From CAJXVY01 sp965660355 (GTDB taxonomy: Bacteria; Actinomycetota; Actinomycetes; Actinomycetales; Microbacteriaceae), in contig CBFHZN010000005.1 of the NCBI GenBank assembly GCA_965660355.1, positions 1 to 64,000 on the forward strand: a stretch of 64,000 bases of DNA, given 5' to 3'. The notes under the pieces are model-generated. The model was not told the DNA's origin. It was given only the letters and a program-made list of their open reading frames with translations, and did no database searches. Below are positions 33,579 to 43,083 of the stretch, piece after piece. The stretch's first letter is position 1. Every line of letters begins with the position of its first letter. Made by a program: the position numbers and the translations under genes.

Positions 33579-34820
33579 TCACTCCCTGGGGTTATTCAAG
33601 TCTTTGTTATCTGTTTCGCTTCCCGATTGTTCAACGAGCACAATTGGTCCAGTCTCTGGAGAGGTGATATCACTCGGTGTTGGCAGGTAACGAATGGCAA
33701 TCAATGCAGCCATTAATGTTCCAATTCCAAAAAATACACTCACAGCAAATGCTGCCACCGGGCCAATGATGTCAACGGCAATTCCAGCTAACGCACTTCC
33801 AATACTGATTCCAACCAACTGCCCGGTTGTTTGCCAACCATAGGCCTCGGCTATTTCACTGGGTTTTGTTCCACCCGAAATTGTTAGCGCCATGATGCCA
33901 AGCGTTGGGGCGACACCTATGCCTGCAATAAACAGCGATAGACCAACCCAGTAGGCATTATCAGGGGCTATCAACACCATTGAAAAACCAACCAACACAA
34001 GCCCAATCAGCAGACTCAGCGAATATTTTGAATTGGCCCTGCCACCAATGAACACACCCCCTAAAACGCTTCCGACTGAGAAAACAGCGATTAGTAGCCC
34101 GGCGATCGCTTCATCAAACATTGCCACCGATCCAACTTCCAGACCCGCAAAAGAACCGATGAACAATAGCCCCATGAAGGTCATGATTGACACCACACGG
34201 TTTTTCAAAACTTTTCCGTAGACATCGGTGGTTCTAGGAATCTTGGTTTGACCGACTTCCTTATTCCAAATAAACCAAATCGAACCAGTTGCCTGGATGG
34301 TTGCAATCGTTATCAAAATCGGCAGCGAGCCAAACTGGGCAGCAATCAGGGTGATTACCACAGGCCCCACCACCCAGATAATTTCTTGCGCTGTGGCATC
34401 TAGGCTAAATAACCTGCCAAGTAATTTTTTGGGTGTCATCTGCGGATAGATGGTTCTTGCAGCCGTCTGAATCGGTGGTTGGGTTAGTCCGATCAATAAA
34501 CCTAAAAACACCAACCAGACAGGCTCCGGCGGAACAAAGGCCATCGAAATCACAATCACAACATTTAGAAAACTGGTGAATCCCAAAACAGTCCGAATGC
34601 CAAAAACAGCCATCCAACGAGAAAGAGCGGGTTGGGCGACACTGATTCCTAGTGTTGCAGCACCAACGGTGATCCCAGCAATCGCGTAAGACTCAGTGAT
34701 TCTTTCAACATAAATTATTAGCCCGAGGCTGAGCATGCCTCCTGGGAGTCTCGCGTATAACTGCGAGAGAACGATTCTAAGAACACCTGGAACTTTTAAT
34801 AGAGCGCTGAAGCCTTTCAA
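33579..34820 (-). CDS. Major facilitator superfamily transporter
   Basis: This 413-residue protein has about 12 hydrophobic helices. It shows MFS features such as PGGMLSLGLIIYV in the first segment, a central cytoplasmic loop (about 195-210) and a repeat of the two six-helix halves. Such proteins often export drugs or metabolites; the substrate is unknown. It starts with TTG behind GAGG and precedes the SDR gene on the same transcript. Confidence 0.85.
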   Translation of the reverse strand: MKGFSALLKVPGVLRIVLSQLYARLPGGMLSLGLIIYVERITESYAIAGITVGAATLGISVAQPALSRWMAVFGIRTVLGFTSFLNVVIVISMAFVPPEPVWLVFLGLLIGLTQPPIQTAARTIYPQMTPKKLLGRLFSLDATAQEIIWVVGPVVITLIAAQFGSLPILITIATIQATGSIWFIWNKEVGQTKIPRTTDVYGKVLKNRVVSIMTFMGLLFIGSFAGLEVGSVAMFDEAIAGLLIAVFSVGSVLGGVFIGGRANSKYSLSLLIGLVLVGFSMVLIAPDNAYWVGLSLFIAGIGVAPTLGIMALTISGGTKPSEIAEAYGWQTTGQLVGISIGSALAGIAVDIIGPVAAFAVSVFFGIGTLMAALIAIRYLPTPSDITSPETGPIVLVEQSGSETDNKDLNNPRE

Positions 34821-34860
34821 TCAAACCTCGTGACACTAGCGGGGGACCTAAGCTTGGTTC

Positions 34861-35676
34861 ATGCTTTTCGTCACTGCAACCCCAATAGGCAATCTTAGCG
34901 ATGCTTCAGACAGGCTCAGAACCACTTTGACTGAAGCGGATCTAATTGCAGCTGAAGACACCAGAAAACTGAAGCAATTGACAAGTGGGATTGGTGTGAA
35001 ATTAAAAGCCAAGGTGATTTCTTTGAATGACACCAATGAGCGTGAGCAGGTTCAACGTGTTGCTCAGCAGGCAAAAACCATGAATGTCGTATTGGTTAGC
35101 GATGCTGGGATGCCAACAATTTCTGATCCTGGTTTTAACTTGGTTAGGGAATGCCACAACCAGGAGGTTGAGGTGATCAGCATTGCAGGACCAAGTGCTG
35201 TGTTGTCAGCATTGGCTGTCAGCGGATTGCCAACAGACAGGTTCTGCTTTGAGGGTTTTATCCCTAAAAAACTCTCTGAGAAAAATGAGTTTTTTGAATC
35301 TTTGTCAGAAGAAACAAGAACGATGGTGTTTTTTGAAACTGCCGCGAGGATGGTCGATTCAATAGAAACAGCAATTGAGGTCTTAGGAGATAGACAAGCA
35401 AGTGTTTCAAGGGAGCTCACCAAAATGTTTGAGCAGACAATCACCGGAACACTCAGTGAAATTTCTGAGGAAATTGCCCAAAACCCAAGAGGCGAGATGG
35501 TTTTGGTGATCTCTGGAAAACAATCCAAAGAGTTAGATTATGAGTTTTTGGTTGGAAAAGTGTTACAGCTTGTTGAGTCTGGGATGGGGTTGAAGCAAGC
35601 CTCAAACGAGGTCAGTGAAAACTTCGGTGGATCAAAGCGTGAGCTTTATCAACGGGCATTGGCTGAGAAAAAGTAA
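34861..35676 (+). CDS. rsmI: 16S rRNA (cytidine(1402)-2'-O)-methyltransferase
   Basis: This 271-residue tetrapyrrole-methylase-fold enzyme modifies C1402 in the ribosomal P site. The signature start LFVTATPIGNLSDASDR, the AAEDTRKL element, VSDAGMPTISDPG and FFETAARM are all present. TAAGCT ends 6 nt before the ATG and no ribosome site is seen, so it is likely leaderless. It overlaps no upstream gene and is 10 bp from metG. Confidence 0.94.
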   Translation: MLFVTATPIGNLSDASDRLRTTLTEADLIAAEDTRKLKQLTSGIGVKLKAKVISLNDTNEREQVQRVAQQAKTMNVVLVSDAGMPTISDPGFNLVRECHNQEVEVISIAGPSAVLSALAVSGLPTDRFCFEGFIPKKLSEKNEFFESLSEETRTMVFFETAARMVDSIETAIEVLGDRQASVSRELTKMFEQTITGTLSEISEEIAQNPRGEMVLVISGKQSKELDYEFLVGKVLQLVESGMGLKQASNEVSENFGGSKRELYQRALAEKK

Positions 35677-35686
35677 GATTGGGCTC

Positions 35687-37258
35687 GTGTCAAAAAAAAC
35701 CTTTTATGCAACCACGCCCATTTTCTATGTGAATGATGCACCCCACATCGGTCACGCCTACACAGAAGTGGCGGCTGATGTGCTTACGAGGTGGCATCGC
35801 CAGCGCGGTCAGGACGCATACCTGCTGACCGGAACTGACGAGCACGGCGAGAAAGTTCTGAGAACTGCGATAGCGAATCAAACTGAGGCTCAGGAGTGGA
35901 CTGACAACTTGGTGAATGGCTCTTGGCTTCCGCTGTTGGAAACAATTGACATCGACAACCAAGACTTCATCCGAACCACTGAGGAGAGGCACAAACTCGC
36001 TGTTCAAAAGTTTCTAAACAAGCTTTACGAGGATGGATTTATTTACCAGGGAAGCTACCAGGGAAACTATTGCGTTGGCTGTGAAGAATATAAAGCGGAC
36101 AGTGATTTAGTCGATGGCGAAGGGGAGTACGAGGGAACCAAGGTATGCGCGATTCACTCAAAGCCAGTTGAAACCCTGAATGAAACCAATTATTTTTTCA
36201 AGCTCAGTGAATTTCAGAAACCGCTTTTAGATCTGTATCAGTCACAGGCTGACTTTGTGCAGCCGGAGAGTGCCAAAAACGAAGTTGTGTCTTTTGTCTC
36301 CAGAGGTCTTGAAGACCTATCAATCTCTCGCTCAAAAGAGAAATTTGACTGGGGAGTCGATATTCCTTGGGATGACTCGCACGTTACCTATGTTTGGTTT
36401 GATGCTTTATTGAACTACATAACAGCTTTGGGTTATGGAGATGACGAAGCTTTATTGGATCGCTATTGGCCAGCTGATGTGCAGGTGGTTGGAAAAGACA
36501 TCCTTCGATTCCACGCTGTTATTTGGCCTGCGATGCTAATGGCTGCAGGTTTAGAGCCCCCCAAGCAGATATTTGGTCACGGATGGTTGCTGGTTGGTGG
36601 CGAAAAAATGAGTAAATCAAAACTCACGGGAATTGCCCCTGAGCAAATAACAGACGTGTTTGGCTCAGATGCCTTCCGCTATTACTTCATGAGGGCCATT
36701 TCTTTTGGCTCAGATGGCTCCTTCAGCTGGGAAGACCTTTCAGCTAGATATCAGGCGGAGCTTGCCAATGGTTTTGGAAACCTTGCCAGTCGTGTTGTGA
36801 GCATGGTGGATAAATACTTTGAATCCAGATTGCCGGTGGCCACTGATTACACGGAACCGGAAAAGCAGCTAATTGCAATCGCCCAGGCAGCGGCGTTGAA
36901 TGCCGACAGGGCAATGGATCGCGGGGCGATTCACGAGGCAATTGCTGCCAGCTGGACACTGGTTGATGAGCTAAATAACTACATCACCCAGCAGGAGCCT
37001 TGGAAAGTTGCCAAAGATGATGCTCAAAGAAATCGTCTGGCAACAATTTTGTATTCATCGGCTGAGGGTTTGAGAATCCTTTCGGTGCTGTTGGCGCCAA
37101 TCATGCCAAAGGCCACCGAGAAGTTATTTGCAAGTATTTGGCCAGGCAAAGATCTTTCAGAGCAAACAATTGCCGATGCTGCTCAGTGGGGCGGGTTGCC
37201 AGCAGGAGTCGAGTTTGAAAAGCTTGAAAGCCTATTTCCAAGGATTGAGCAGGAATGA
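35687..37258 (+). CDS. metG: Methionine--tRNA ligase
   Basis: This 523-residue class I synthetase has the HIGH-type motif PHIGHAYTE, one zinc knuckle (CVGCEEY with CAIHSKP), KMSKS in GEKMSKSKLTG and a helical anticodon domain with FGNLASRV. It lacks the C-terminal dimer domain of longer MetRS. The start is GTG at 35687, with TAAGAT 7 nt upstream (leaderless type); a longer frame from 35615 lies inside rsmI. It overlaps tatD by 4 bp. Confidence 0.95.
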   Translation: MSKKTFYATTPIFYVNDAPHIGHAYTEVAADVLTRWHRQRGQDAYLLTGTDEHGEKVLRTAIANQTEAQEWTDNLVNGSWLPLLETIDIDNQDFIRTTEERHKLAVQKFLNKLYEDGFIYQGSYQGNYCVGCEEYKADSDLVDGEGEYEGTKVCAIHSKPVETLNETNYFFKLSEFQKPLLDLYQSQADFVQPESAKNEVVSFVSRGLEDLSISRSKEKFDWGVDIPWDDSHVTYVWFDALLNYITALGYGDDEALLDRYWPADVQVVGKDILRFHAVIWPAMLMAAGLEPPKQIFGHGWLLVGGEKMSKSKLTGIAPEQITDVFGSDAFRYYFMRAISFGSDGSFSWEDLSARYQAELANGFGNLASRVVSMVDKYFESRLPVATDYTEPEKQLIAIAQAAALNADRAMDRGAIHEAIAASWTLVDELNNYITQQEPWKVAKDDAQRNRLATILYSSAEGLRILSVLLAPIMPKATEKLFASIWPGKDLSEQTIADAAQWGGLPAGVEFEKLESLFPRIEQE

Positions 37259-38127
37259 CCGATCCGATAAGAACTCGGAAACAGCCAAAGCCTCGCGAAT
37301 ACCCTGAAATTCCAGAGCCTTTGGTTTTGGGAACTTTTGATAACCACACTCATTTAGAAATAGCCGACAGTGATCATCCACTGAGTGTGAGTCAGCAAAT
37401 CGAGGCCCTGCATAAATCTGGCATGCTGGGAGCTGTTCAAGTTGGTGTCACCTTGGAAAGCTCCAAGTGGTCTGCTGAAGCCGCTTCAAATCACCCCGAG
37501 CTTTTGGCGGCCGTTGCGTTGCACCCCAACGAGGCTCCGCTTTATGAATCAAAACAGGCATTGGAAGAGGCGGTATCTGAAATTGCAAAACTTGCAACCC
37601 AGGAAAGAGTTCGTGCAATCGGTGAAACCGGTTTGGATTATTTCCGCACAGAGGGTGAAAAAGATTTAGAGCTACAAAGCCAAAGCTTTGAATGGCATAT
37701 CGAAATTGCAAAGCAAAACAATATTGCTATGCAGATTCACGATCGTGATGCTCACGCCGATGTCGTTGAAACCCTCAAACGGGTGGGTGCCCCAGAAAAA
37801 ACTGTTTTTCACTGCTATTCGGGGGATGTTGAGCTTGCGAGGATTTGCAATGAAAACGGGTGGTACATGTCATTTGCAGGAAATGTCACTTTCAAGAAAA
37901 ACACTCATTTGCAAGAGTCATTTTTAGTTGCGGATAGCTCACTGCGACTGATTGAAACAGACGCACCTTTTTTAGCTCCCGAGCCAATTAGGGGCAAACC
38001 AAATGCCCCCTACCTGGTTCCTCACACCCTTCGCTACCTGGCTTCTTTGGCTGAAATTAGCTCCGAGCAGTTGGCATCTGAGATCAATGCCAACACCCTG
38101 GGTGTTTATGGATCATGGGATAAATAG
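37255..38127 (+). CDS. tatD: TatD-family metal-dependent hydrolase/DNase
   Basis: This 290-residue TIM-barrel hydrolase has metal-binding motifs DNHTHLEI, GETGLDYF, QIHDRDAH and ETDAPFLAPEP. The family has 3'-5' DNase activity. Translationally coupled to metG (4-bp overlap) and directly followed by ksgA, the common bacterial order metG-tatD-ksgA-ispE. Confidence 0.93.
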   Translation: MTDPIRTRKQPKPREYPEIPEPLVLGTFDNHTHLEIADSDHPLSVSQQIEALHKSGMLGAVQVGVTLESSKWSAEAASNHPELLAAVALHPNEAPLYESKQALEEAVSEIAKLATQERVRAIGETGLDYFRTEGEKDLELQSQSFEWHIEIAKQNNIAMQIHDRDAHADVVETLKRVGAPEKTVFHCYSGDVELARICNENGWYMSFAGNVTFKKNTHLQESFLVADSSLRLIETDAPFLAPEPIRGKPNAPYLVPHTLRYLASLAEISSEQLASEINANTLGVYGSWDK

Positions 38128-38940
38128 ATGAGCCTTTTGGGTGCATCTGAAATTCGTCAGCTTGCGGAGAGCTTGGACATTAGGCCCACTAAAAAGCTTG
38201 GGCAGAATTTTGTTATCGATCCAAACACGATTAGAAAGATAATCTCTAAGGCAAATCTTGACGGTTCTGAACAAGTGGTTGAGATTGGTCCGGGGCTTGG
38301 GTCTTTGACGCTTGGTCTATTAGAACAGGTCGATTCGGTAGTTGCAGTTGAGATTGATGCGCGCCTGTCATCTTTATTGCCAGAGACAGTTCAAAAACAC
38401 ACATCTGGCAAACAGCTTCAGGTGATAAACGCAGATGCCTTGAAAATCAAGGAGATTCCTCAATCCCAAGCCTTGGTTGCAAACCTTCCCTACAACATCT
38501 CCGTTCCGGTGCTTTTACACTTTTTAGAAAGCTTCCCCGAAATAGAAAAAGGACTGGTTTTGGTTCAATCCGAGGTTGCAAGGCGGTTGGTTGCAAAACC
38601 CAATGATGACGAATACGGAATACCAAGTTTGAAACTGGCCTGGTGGGCGAATGCGAGGCTTGCAGGTGGGGTCTCCAGACAGATTTTTTGGCCAGTTCCA
38701 AACGTTGACAGCGAGTTGGTTTATTTTGAAAAAGTTGAAACCAAGGGGGATAGAAGCCGAACATTCGAGCTGATTGATAAATCTTTTGGAACTAGGAGAA
38801 AATCCCTCTCCGCATCATTGAAATCAAGTTTTAGCTATCCAGTTACAGAGGCTTTGGAAAAGGCAGGGATTAAGCCCAATGCCAGACCCGAGCAATTATC
38901 ACTCAGCGAATTTATAAATCTCGCTAGGCTTGAAAAATGA
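38128..38940 (+). CDS. rsmA: 16S rRNA (A1518/A1519-N6,N6)-dimethyltransferase
   Basis: This 270-residue enzyme (also called KsgA) dimethylates two adenosines near the 3' end of 16S rRNA during 30S maturation. The start region KLGQNFVIDPNTI, the SAM motif VEIGPGLGSLTLGLL and the catalytic NLPYNIS are present. It begins at the base after the tatD stop and overlaps ispE by 4 bp. Confidence 0.95.
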   Translation: MSLLGASEIRQLAESLDIRPTKKLGQNFVIDPNTIRKIISKANLDGSEQVVEIGPGLGSLTLGLLEQVDSVVAVEIDARLSSLLPETVQKHTSGKQLQVINADALKIKEIPQSQALVANLPYNISVPVLLHFLESFPEIEKGLVLVQSEVARRLVAKPNDDEYGIPSLKLAWWANARLAGGVSRQIFWPVPNVDSELVYFEKVETKGDRSRTFELIDKSFGTRRKSLSASLKSSFSYPVTEALEKAGIKPNARPEQLSLSEFINLARLEK

Positions 38941-39791
38941 TTTCTGCCAGTGCTCCGGGGAAAATTAATCTATTTTTCTCTGTTGGAAGAGTCAGAGACG
39001 ATGGTTACCACGATGTTTACAGTGTTTATCAGGCCATTGGTCTCAGAGACATAGTCACCATCGAAACCTCAAATCAAAATAGTCTTTTTGTTCATGGGAA
39101 TCTAAATCAGCAACAGCTGGATTTAGTGCCAACCGATCAGAGCAATATCTGTTTTTTGGCAGCCGAGAAGTTTTTTGAATACAACGAGTTGGATTTAGTT
39201 CCACTAAGTATTCAGATAGAAAAACACATCCCGGTAGCAGCTGGACTTGCTGGAGGAAGTGCTGATGCAGCAGCTACCTTGATTGCTTTGCAGGAGCTAT
39301 TTGAAACTGATTCAGACTTGCATTCAATTGCCTCCAAGATTGGAGCGGATGTTCCATTTTCACTTCTCGGTGGAACTGCTCTGGGTTCGGGTAGCGGAGT
39401 GGAGTTGGAACCAATTGATGCACACCAGGCCGAGTATCTGATTGCTTACCCAAATAAAGGGATTTCCACCAAAGAGTCTTTTGCCTATTTAGATCAACTA
39501 AGAGAAAACCTGCAAGAAATACAGCTTCGGATTCCAGGAAGTGATTTTTTCGAGGATTTGAAACTGGGCGAGAAGCCCACTCAACTTGGCCAAAATGACT
39601 TGACTGAGCCTGCTGTTTTGATGATGCCAGAACTAGCGGAACTTATCGAGCTGGGTGGTTTTATAAGTGGCAGTGGACCAAGTGTTTATTTTTGGGAACC
39701 AGATGCAACACTGATTAGTAGTTTGCAGGAAAGTGACTTTAGCTGGGTTTTGACAAGTGGCGATCAGCCAGGAGCGAGGCTAGGCGAATGA
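38937..39791 (+). CDS. ispE: 4-(cytidine 5'-diphospho)-2-C-methyl-D-erythritol kinase
   Basis: This 284-residue GHMP kinase phosphorylates the IspD product, linking the two activities of the IspDF fusion at 2185. Motif 1 is SAPGKINLFFSVG, the ATP loop is PVAAGLAGGSADAAATL, and motif 3 is GGFISGSGPSVYF. Coupled on both sides by 4-bp overlaps. Confidence 0.95.
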   Translation: MISASAPGKINLFFSVGRVRDDGYHDVYSVYQAIGLRDIVTIETSNQNSLFVHGNLNQQQLDLVPTDQSNICFLAAEKFFEYNELDLVPLSIQIEKHIPVAAGLAGGSADAAATLIALQELFETDSDLHSIASKIGADVPFSLLGGTALGSGSGVELEPIDAHQAEYLIAYPNKGISTKESFAYLDQLRENLQEIQLRIPGSDFFEDLKLGEKPTQLGQNDLTEPAVLMMPELAELIELGGFISGSGPSVYFWEPDATLISSLQESDFSWVLTSGDQPGARLGE

Positions 39792-41548
39792 GTCACCTAA
39801 TAGGTGCTGAAAACATCTCGCTTGATTACCCAACAAAAACACTTTTTGAAAACCTAACCGTTGGAATTGCAGCGGGGGACCGAATTGGAATTGTTGGTCG
39901 AAACGGTGATGGCAAATCCACGCTGATGAACATTTTGGCAAGCAATCTCATGCCCGATAGTGGCCAGGTGACGCTCAGGGGCAATACTCGAATTGGATTC
40001 ATGGATCAGCGGGATGACATTTATTCGGAATCAACCGTGAAAGATGTGGTCATCGGAGAGATGGCTGAATACGAATGGGCCAGTGATCCAAAAATCAGAG
40101 ATGTCATAGACGGGTTGATTTCAGATATTGACTTTGATTCTCAAATGAATCGTCTCTCCGGTGGGCAGCGCAGAAGAGTCAATCTTGCCAAGCTGTTGAT
40201 TGGCGATTGGGATGTGTTGATGCTGGATGAGCCGACCAACCATTTGGATTTAGATGCTGTTTATTGGCTTAGTGGGCATTTGAAAAACCGCTGGCCTAAA
40301 TCTCAAGGTGGGTTATTGGTGGTAACTCACGACAGGTGGTTTTTAGATGAGGTTTGCACTCAGACCTGGGAGGTGCATCCTGGGGGTCTAGACAGCTTTG
40401 AAGGTGGTTACGCCGCATATATTCTGCAGCGTGCAGAACGCGATAGGCAGGCAGCGGCAAGCGAATCCAGAAGGCAAAACCTGCTTAGAAAAGAACTTGC
40501 CTGGCTCAGGCGTGGAGCACCTGCGAGAACCACCAAGCCCAAGTTTCGAATCGATGCCGCCAATGAACTGATTTCCAATGAACCACCACCGAGAGATCAG
40601 TTGGAGCTCAAGAAATTAGCAACAACGCGTTTGGGAAAAGATGTCATCGAGATTGAACATCTAGGTTTTAGTGACATCTTTGAAAACATTGAACTGATCT
40701 TGGGAGCGGGAGACCGAATTGGACTACTGGGCGCCAATGGCTCCGGAAAAACAACTTTCACAAAACTGATAACTGGTGAATTAACCCCCGATCAGGGCAG
40801 AGTGAAGCTTGGAAAGACAGTGAATATGGCCGTTTTGAGCCAAAACCTGGATGAATTGGACGAATTGGCCGATGAGCGAATTTATTCGATTATCTCGCGA
40901 GAGAAAACCAGCTTTTCGGTTGGTAAAAAAGAATTTTCGCCAGGGCAGTTATTGGAGCAACTCGGTTTTTCTCAACAGCAACTGCAGGCACCGGTTGGGG
41001 ATCTCTCGGGTGGGCAAAAAAGAAGACTGCAACTGATGAGGTTGTTGTTTAGGGAGCCAAATGTTTTGATTTTGGATGAGCCAACAAACGATTTGGACAC
41101 AGACATGCTCGCCGCCATGGAAGACCTACTGGATTCTTGGCCGGGAACATTGATTGTCATAAGCCACGACAGGTATTTACTGGAACGAGTAACTGATAAT
41201 CAGTATGCGATTTTGGGAGATGGCAACCTGAGGCATCTCCCCGGCGGTGTGGAGCAGTATCTGCAGTTGAAAAAACCTAAAACCGAGACTGAGATAAAAA
41301 CCACCAAACAACGAAAGGGTCTAACTGGCGCTGAAAAGCGAAACTTGGAAAAAGAACAGGCAAGTCTTTCTAGAAAAATCGAAAAAATAACTGCAGAAAT
41401 TAAAAACCACGAACAGGCCATGTCGGCTGTTTCTGTCGATGATTATCAGCAGCTAGCTGAGATGGGTAAAAAGTTGAATGAGCTCAAAGAACAACTTTCG
41501 AGCATTGAGGATCAGTGGCTGATTGTCTCCGAAAAGCTCGCAGAATGA
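39788..41548 (+). CDS. ABC-F family ATPase (Uup-like)
   Basis: This 586-residue soluble protein has two ABC cassettes and no membrane domain. Walker A motifs are GRNGDGKST and GANGSGKTT, and signatures are LSGGQRRRVNL and LSGGQKRRLQL. The inter-cassette linker is about 230-290. A C-terminal coiled coil (about 500-586) resembles Uup. ABC-F proteins act on ribosomes or at recombination intermediates; the exact role is not known here. Last gene of the metG-to-ispE run. Confidence 0.9.
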   Translation: MSHLIGAENISLDYPTKTLFENLTVGIAAGDRIGIVGRNGDGKSTLMNILASNLMPDSGQVTLRGNTRIGFMDQRDDIYSESTVKDVVIGEMAEYEWASDPKIRDVIDGLISDIDFDSQMNRLSGGQRRRVNLAKLLIGDWDVLMLDEPTNHLDLDAVYWLSGHLKNRWPKSQGGLLVVTHDRWFLDEVCTQTWEVHPGGLDSFEGGYAAYILQRAERDRQAAASESRRQNLLRKELAWLRRGAPARTTKPKFRIDAANELISNEPPPRDQLELKKLATTRLGKDVIEIEHLGFSDIFENIELILGAGDRIGLLGANGSGKTTFTKLITGELTPDQGRVKLGKTVNMAVLSQNLDELDELADERIYSIISREKTSFSVGKKEFSPGQLLEQLGFSQQQLQAPVGDLSGGQKRRLQLMRLLFREPNVLILDEPTNDLDTDMLAAMEDLLDSWPGTLIVISHDRYLLERVTDNQYAILGDGNLRHLPGGVEQYLQLKKPKTETEIKTTKQRKGLTGAEKRNLEKEQASLSRKIEKITAEIKNHEQAMSAVSVDDYQQLAEMGKKLNELKEQLSSIEDQWLIVSEKLAE

Positions 41549-41595
41549 AACTTTCACTGGATTTTCTGGCAAACTGTGTGCGGGAGATATCCCGT

Positions 41596-41667
41596 TCCGC
41601 CCTAGTGTAATGGCAGCACGGCGCTCTTTGGAGGCGTTAGGTCTAGGTTCGAATCCTAGGGGCGGAG
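41596..41667 (+). tRNA. tRNA-Gln (anticodon UUG)
   Basis: This is a 72-nt cloverleaf: acceptor TCCGCCC/GGGCGGA, anticodon stem GCGCT/GGCGT with two wobble pairs and loop CTTTGGA (anticodon TTG), T stem CTAGG/CCTAG and discriminator G, which fits Gln. CCA is not encoded. A small hairpin CGGGA-GATA-TCCCG lies at 41581-41594 just before it. Confidence 0.95.
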
Positions 41668-41688
41668 CGCGGGACTATGAGGAGTGCT

Positions 41689-43083
41689 ATGAATAAGCAT
41701 CTAGCTGTTGTAGTGCTCGCTGCTGGAAGCGGCACTCGAATGAAATCCTCAACCCCAAAGGTGTTGCATCAACTTGCAGGGCTATCCCTAATCGAACACG
41801 TTTTAGCAACCGGCAGGGCTTTGCAACCAGCAAGACTGGTCACCGTGTTGAAACACCAACAAGAAAAAATTGAGCAAGCTTTAGAAGGCCTTGCAGATGA
41901 TGTTGAATTCATTACCCAGTCAGATACCCCGGGAACCGGGGCAGCCGTTGAATCGGCAATGGAGGCACTAACTGATTTCAATGGAGCGGTGGTTGTCTTA
42001 AGTGGTGATGTTCCACTGATGGATGTTTACACATTGAATTTATTGATTGATACCCACCTTGAATCAAATGCCAAAGTGTCTTTACTCACGGCAACAGTTG
42101 ATAACCCTGCAGGTTATGGTCGGGTGATTCAAAAAGGAAAAAGGATCTCAATAATCGAAGATAGAGATTGTTCTGAAGAGCAATTGAAAATCAACCAAAT
42201 AAACGCAGGTGTTTATGTGTTTGATTCTGATTTTTTGGCATCAGCCCTGGGTAATTTGAACACCAGCAATGCACAGTCAGAAAAATATCTAACCGATGTC
42301 GTTTCGCAAGCGGAAGAAGTGAGTTCTGTGGAGGTAAAAGACAACTGGTTGGTTGCGGGCATTAATGACCGAGTGCAGTTATCAGAGGTAGCTCAGGAAC
42401 TAAACAGCAGAATCATTAAAGCTTGGCAACTAAGCGGGGTAACGGTCATTGACCCTTCAACTACATGGGTGGATGTGACAGTTCAGCTTGGGCAAGATGT
42501 TTCTATTGAGCCAAACGTTCAGCTTCGTGGAAGCACTTCAATTGGGACAGCCTCAACTGTTGGTTCGGGGTCGGTCATTACTGATGCGGCCATAGGTTCA
42601 AATGTGAGCATCAAAAGCTCTGACATAACCTCATCGGTGATTGATGACAGATCCAGTGTTGGCCCATTCGCGTTTTTACGAGCAGGCACTCGATTGTCAG
42701 CAGATGGGAAAATCGGAGCTTTTGTAGAAACAAAGAACTCGACTATTGGTGTTGGATCAAAAGTTCCTCACCTGACCTATGTTGGTGATGCAGTAATTGG
42801 CGAGGGAGTGAACATCGGTGCCGGCACGATATTTGCAAACTACGACGGGATCAACAAACACAAAACAGTTGTTGGCGACCACGTGAAAACTGGAGCCGGA
42901 AATGTTTTCGTGGCTCCGGTGACTATCAATTCAGGAAGTTACACAGCAGCTGGTAGCGTGATACGCAAAGATGTGAAATCCGGGGACCTAGCAATGAATC
43001 ACTCACCGCAGAGAGCTATTGCCGGTTGGGTGCTGGCAAATAGGCCTGATTCACTCGCAGCTAAACAAGCCAAAGGAAAGTAG
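41689..43083 (+). CDS. glmU: Bifunctional UDP-GlcNAc pyrophosphorylase / glucosamine-1-P acetyltransferase
   Basis: This 464-residue enzyme makes UDP-GlcNAc for peptidoglycan. The N-terminal uridylyltransferase has VVLAAGSGTRMKSSTPKVLH and LSGDVPLM. The C-terminal left-handed beta-helix acetyltransferase (about 245-460) has NIGAGTIFANYDG and GAGNVFVAPV. The ATG at 41689 follows AGGAG by 5 nt; an upstream in-frame ATG at 41677 lacks a site. It overlaps prs by one base. Confidence 0.96.
   Translation: MNKHLAVVVLAAGSGTRMKSSTPKVLHQLAGLSLIEHVLATGRALQPARLVTVLKHQQEKIEQALEGLADDVEFITQSDTPGTGAAVESAMEALTDFNGAVVVLSGDVPLMDVYTLNLLIDTHLESNAKVSLLTATVDNPAGYGRVIQKGKRISIIEDRDCSEEQLKINQINAGVYVFDSDFLASALGNLNTSNAQSEKYLTDVVSQAEEVSSVEVKDNWLVAGINDRVQLSEVAQELNSRIIKAWQLSGVTVIDPSTTWVDVTVQLGQDVSIEPNVQLRGSTSIGTASTVGSGSVITDAAIGSNVSIKSSDITSSVIDDRSSVGPFAFLRAGTRLSADGKIGAFVETKNSTIGVGSKVPHLTYVGDAVIGEGVNIGAGTIFANYDGINKHKTVVGDHVKTGAGNVFVAPVTINSGSYTAAGSVIRKDVKSGDLAMNHSPQRAIAGWVLANRPDSLAAKQAKGK

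Noticed and set aside
41581..41594. Hairpin CGGGA-GATA-TCCCG as a terminator
   Set aside because: No T-run follows and it sits immediately before tRNA-Gln.
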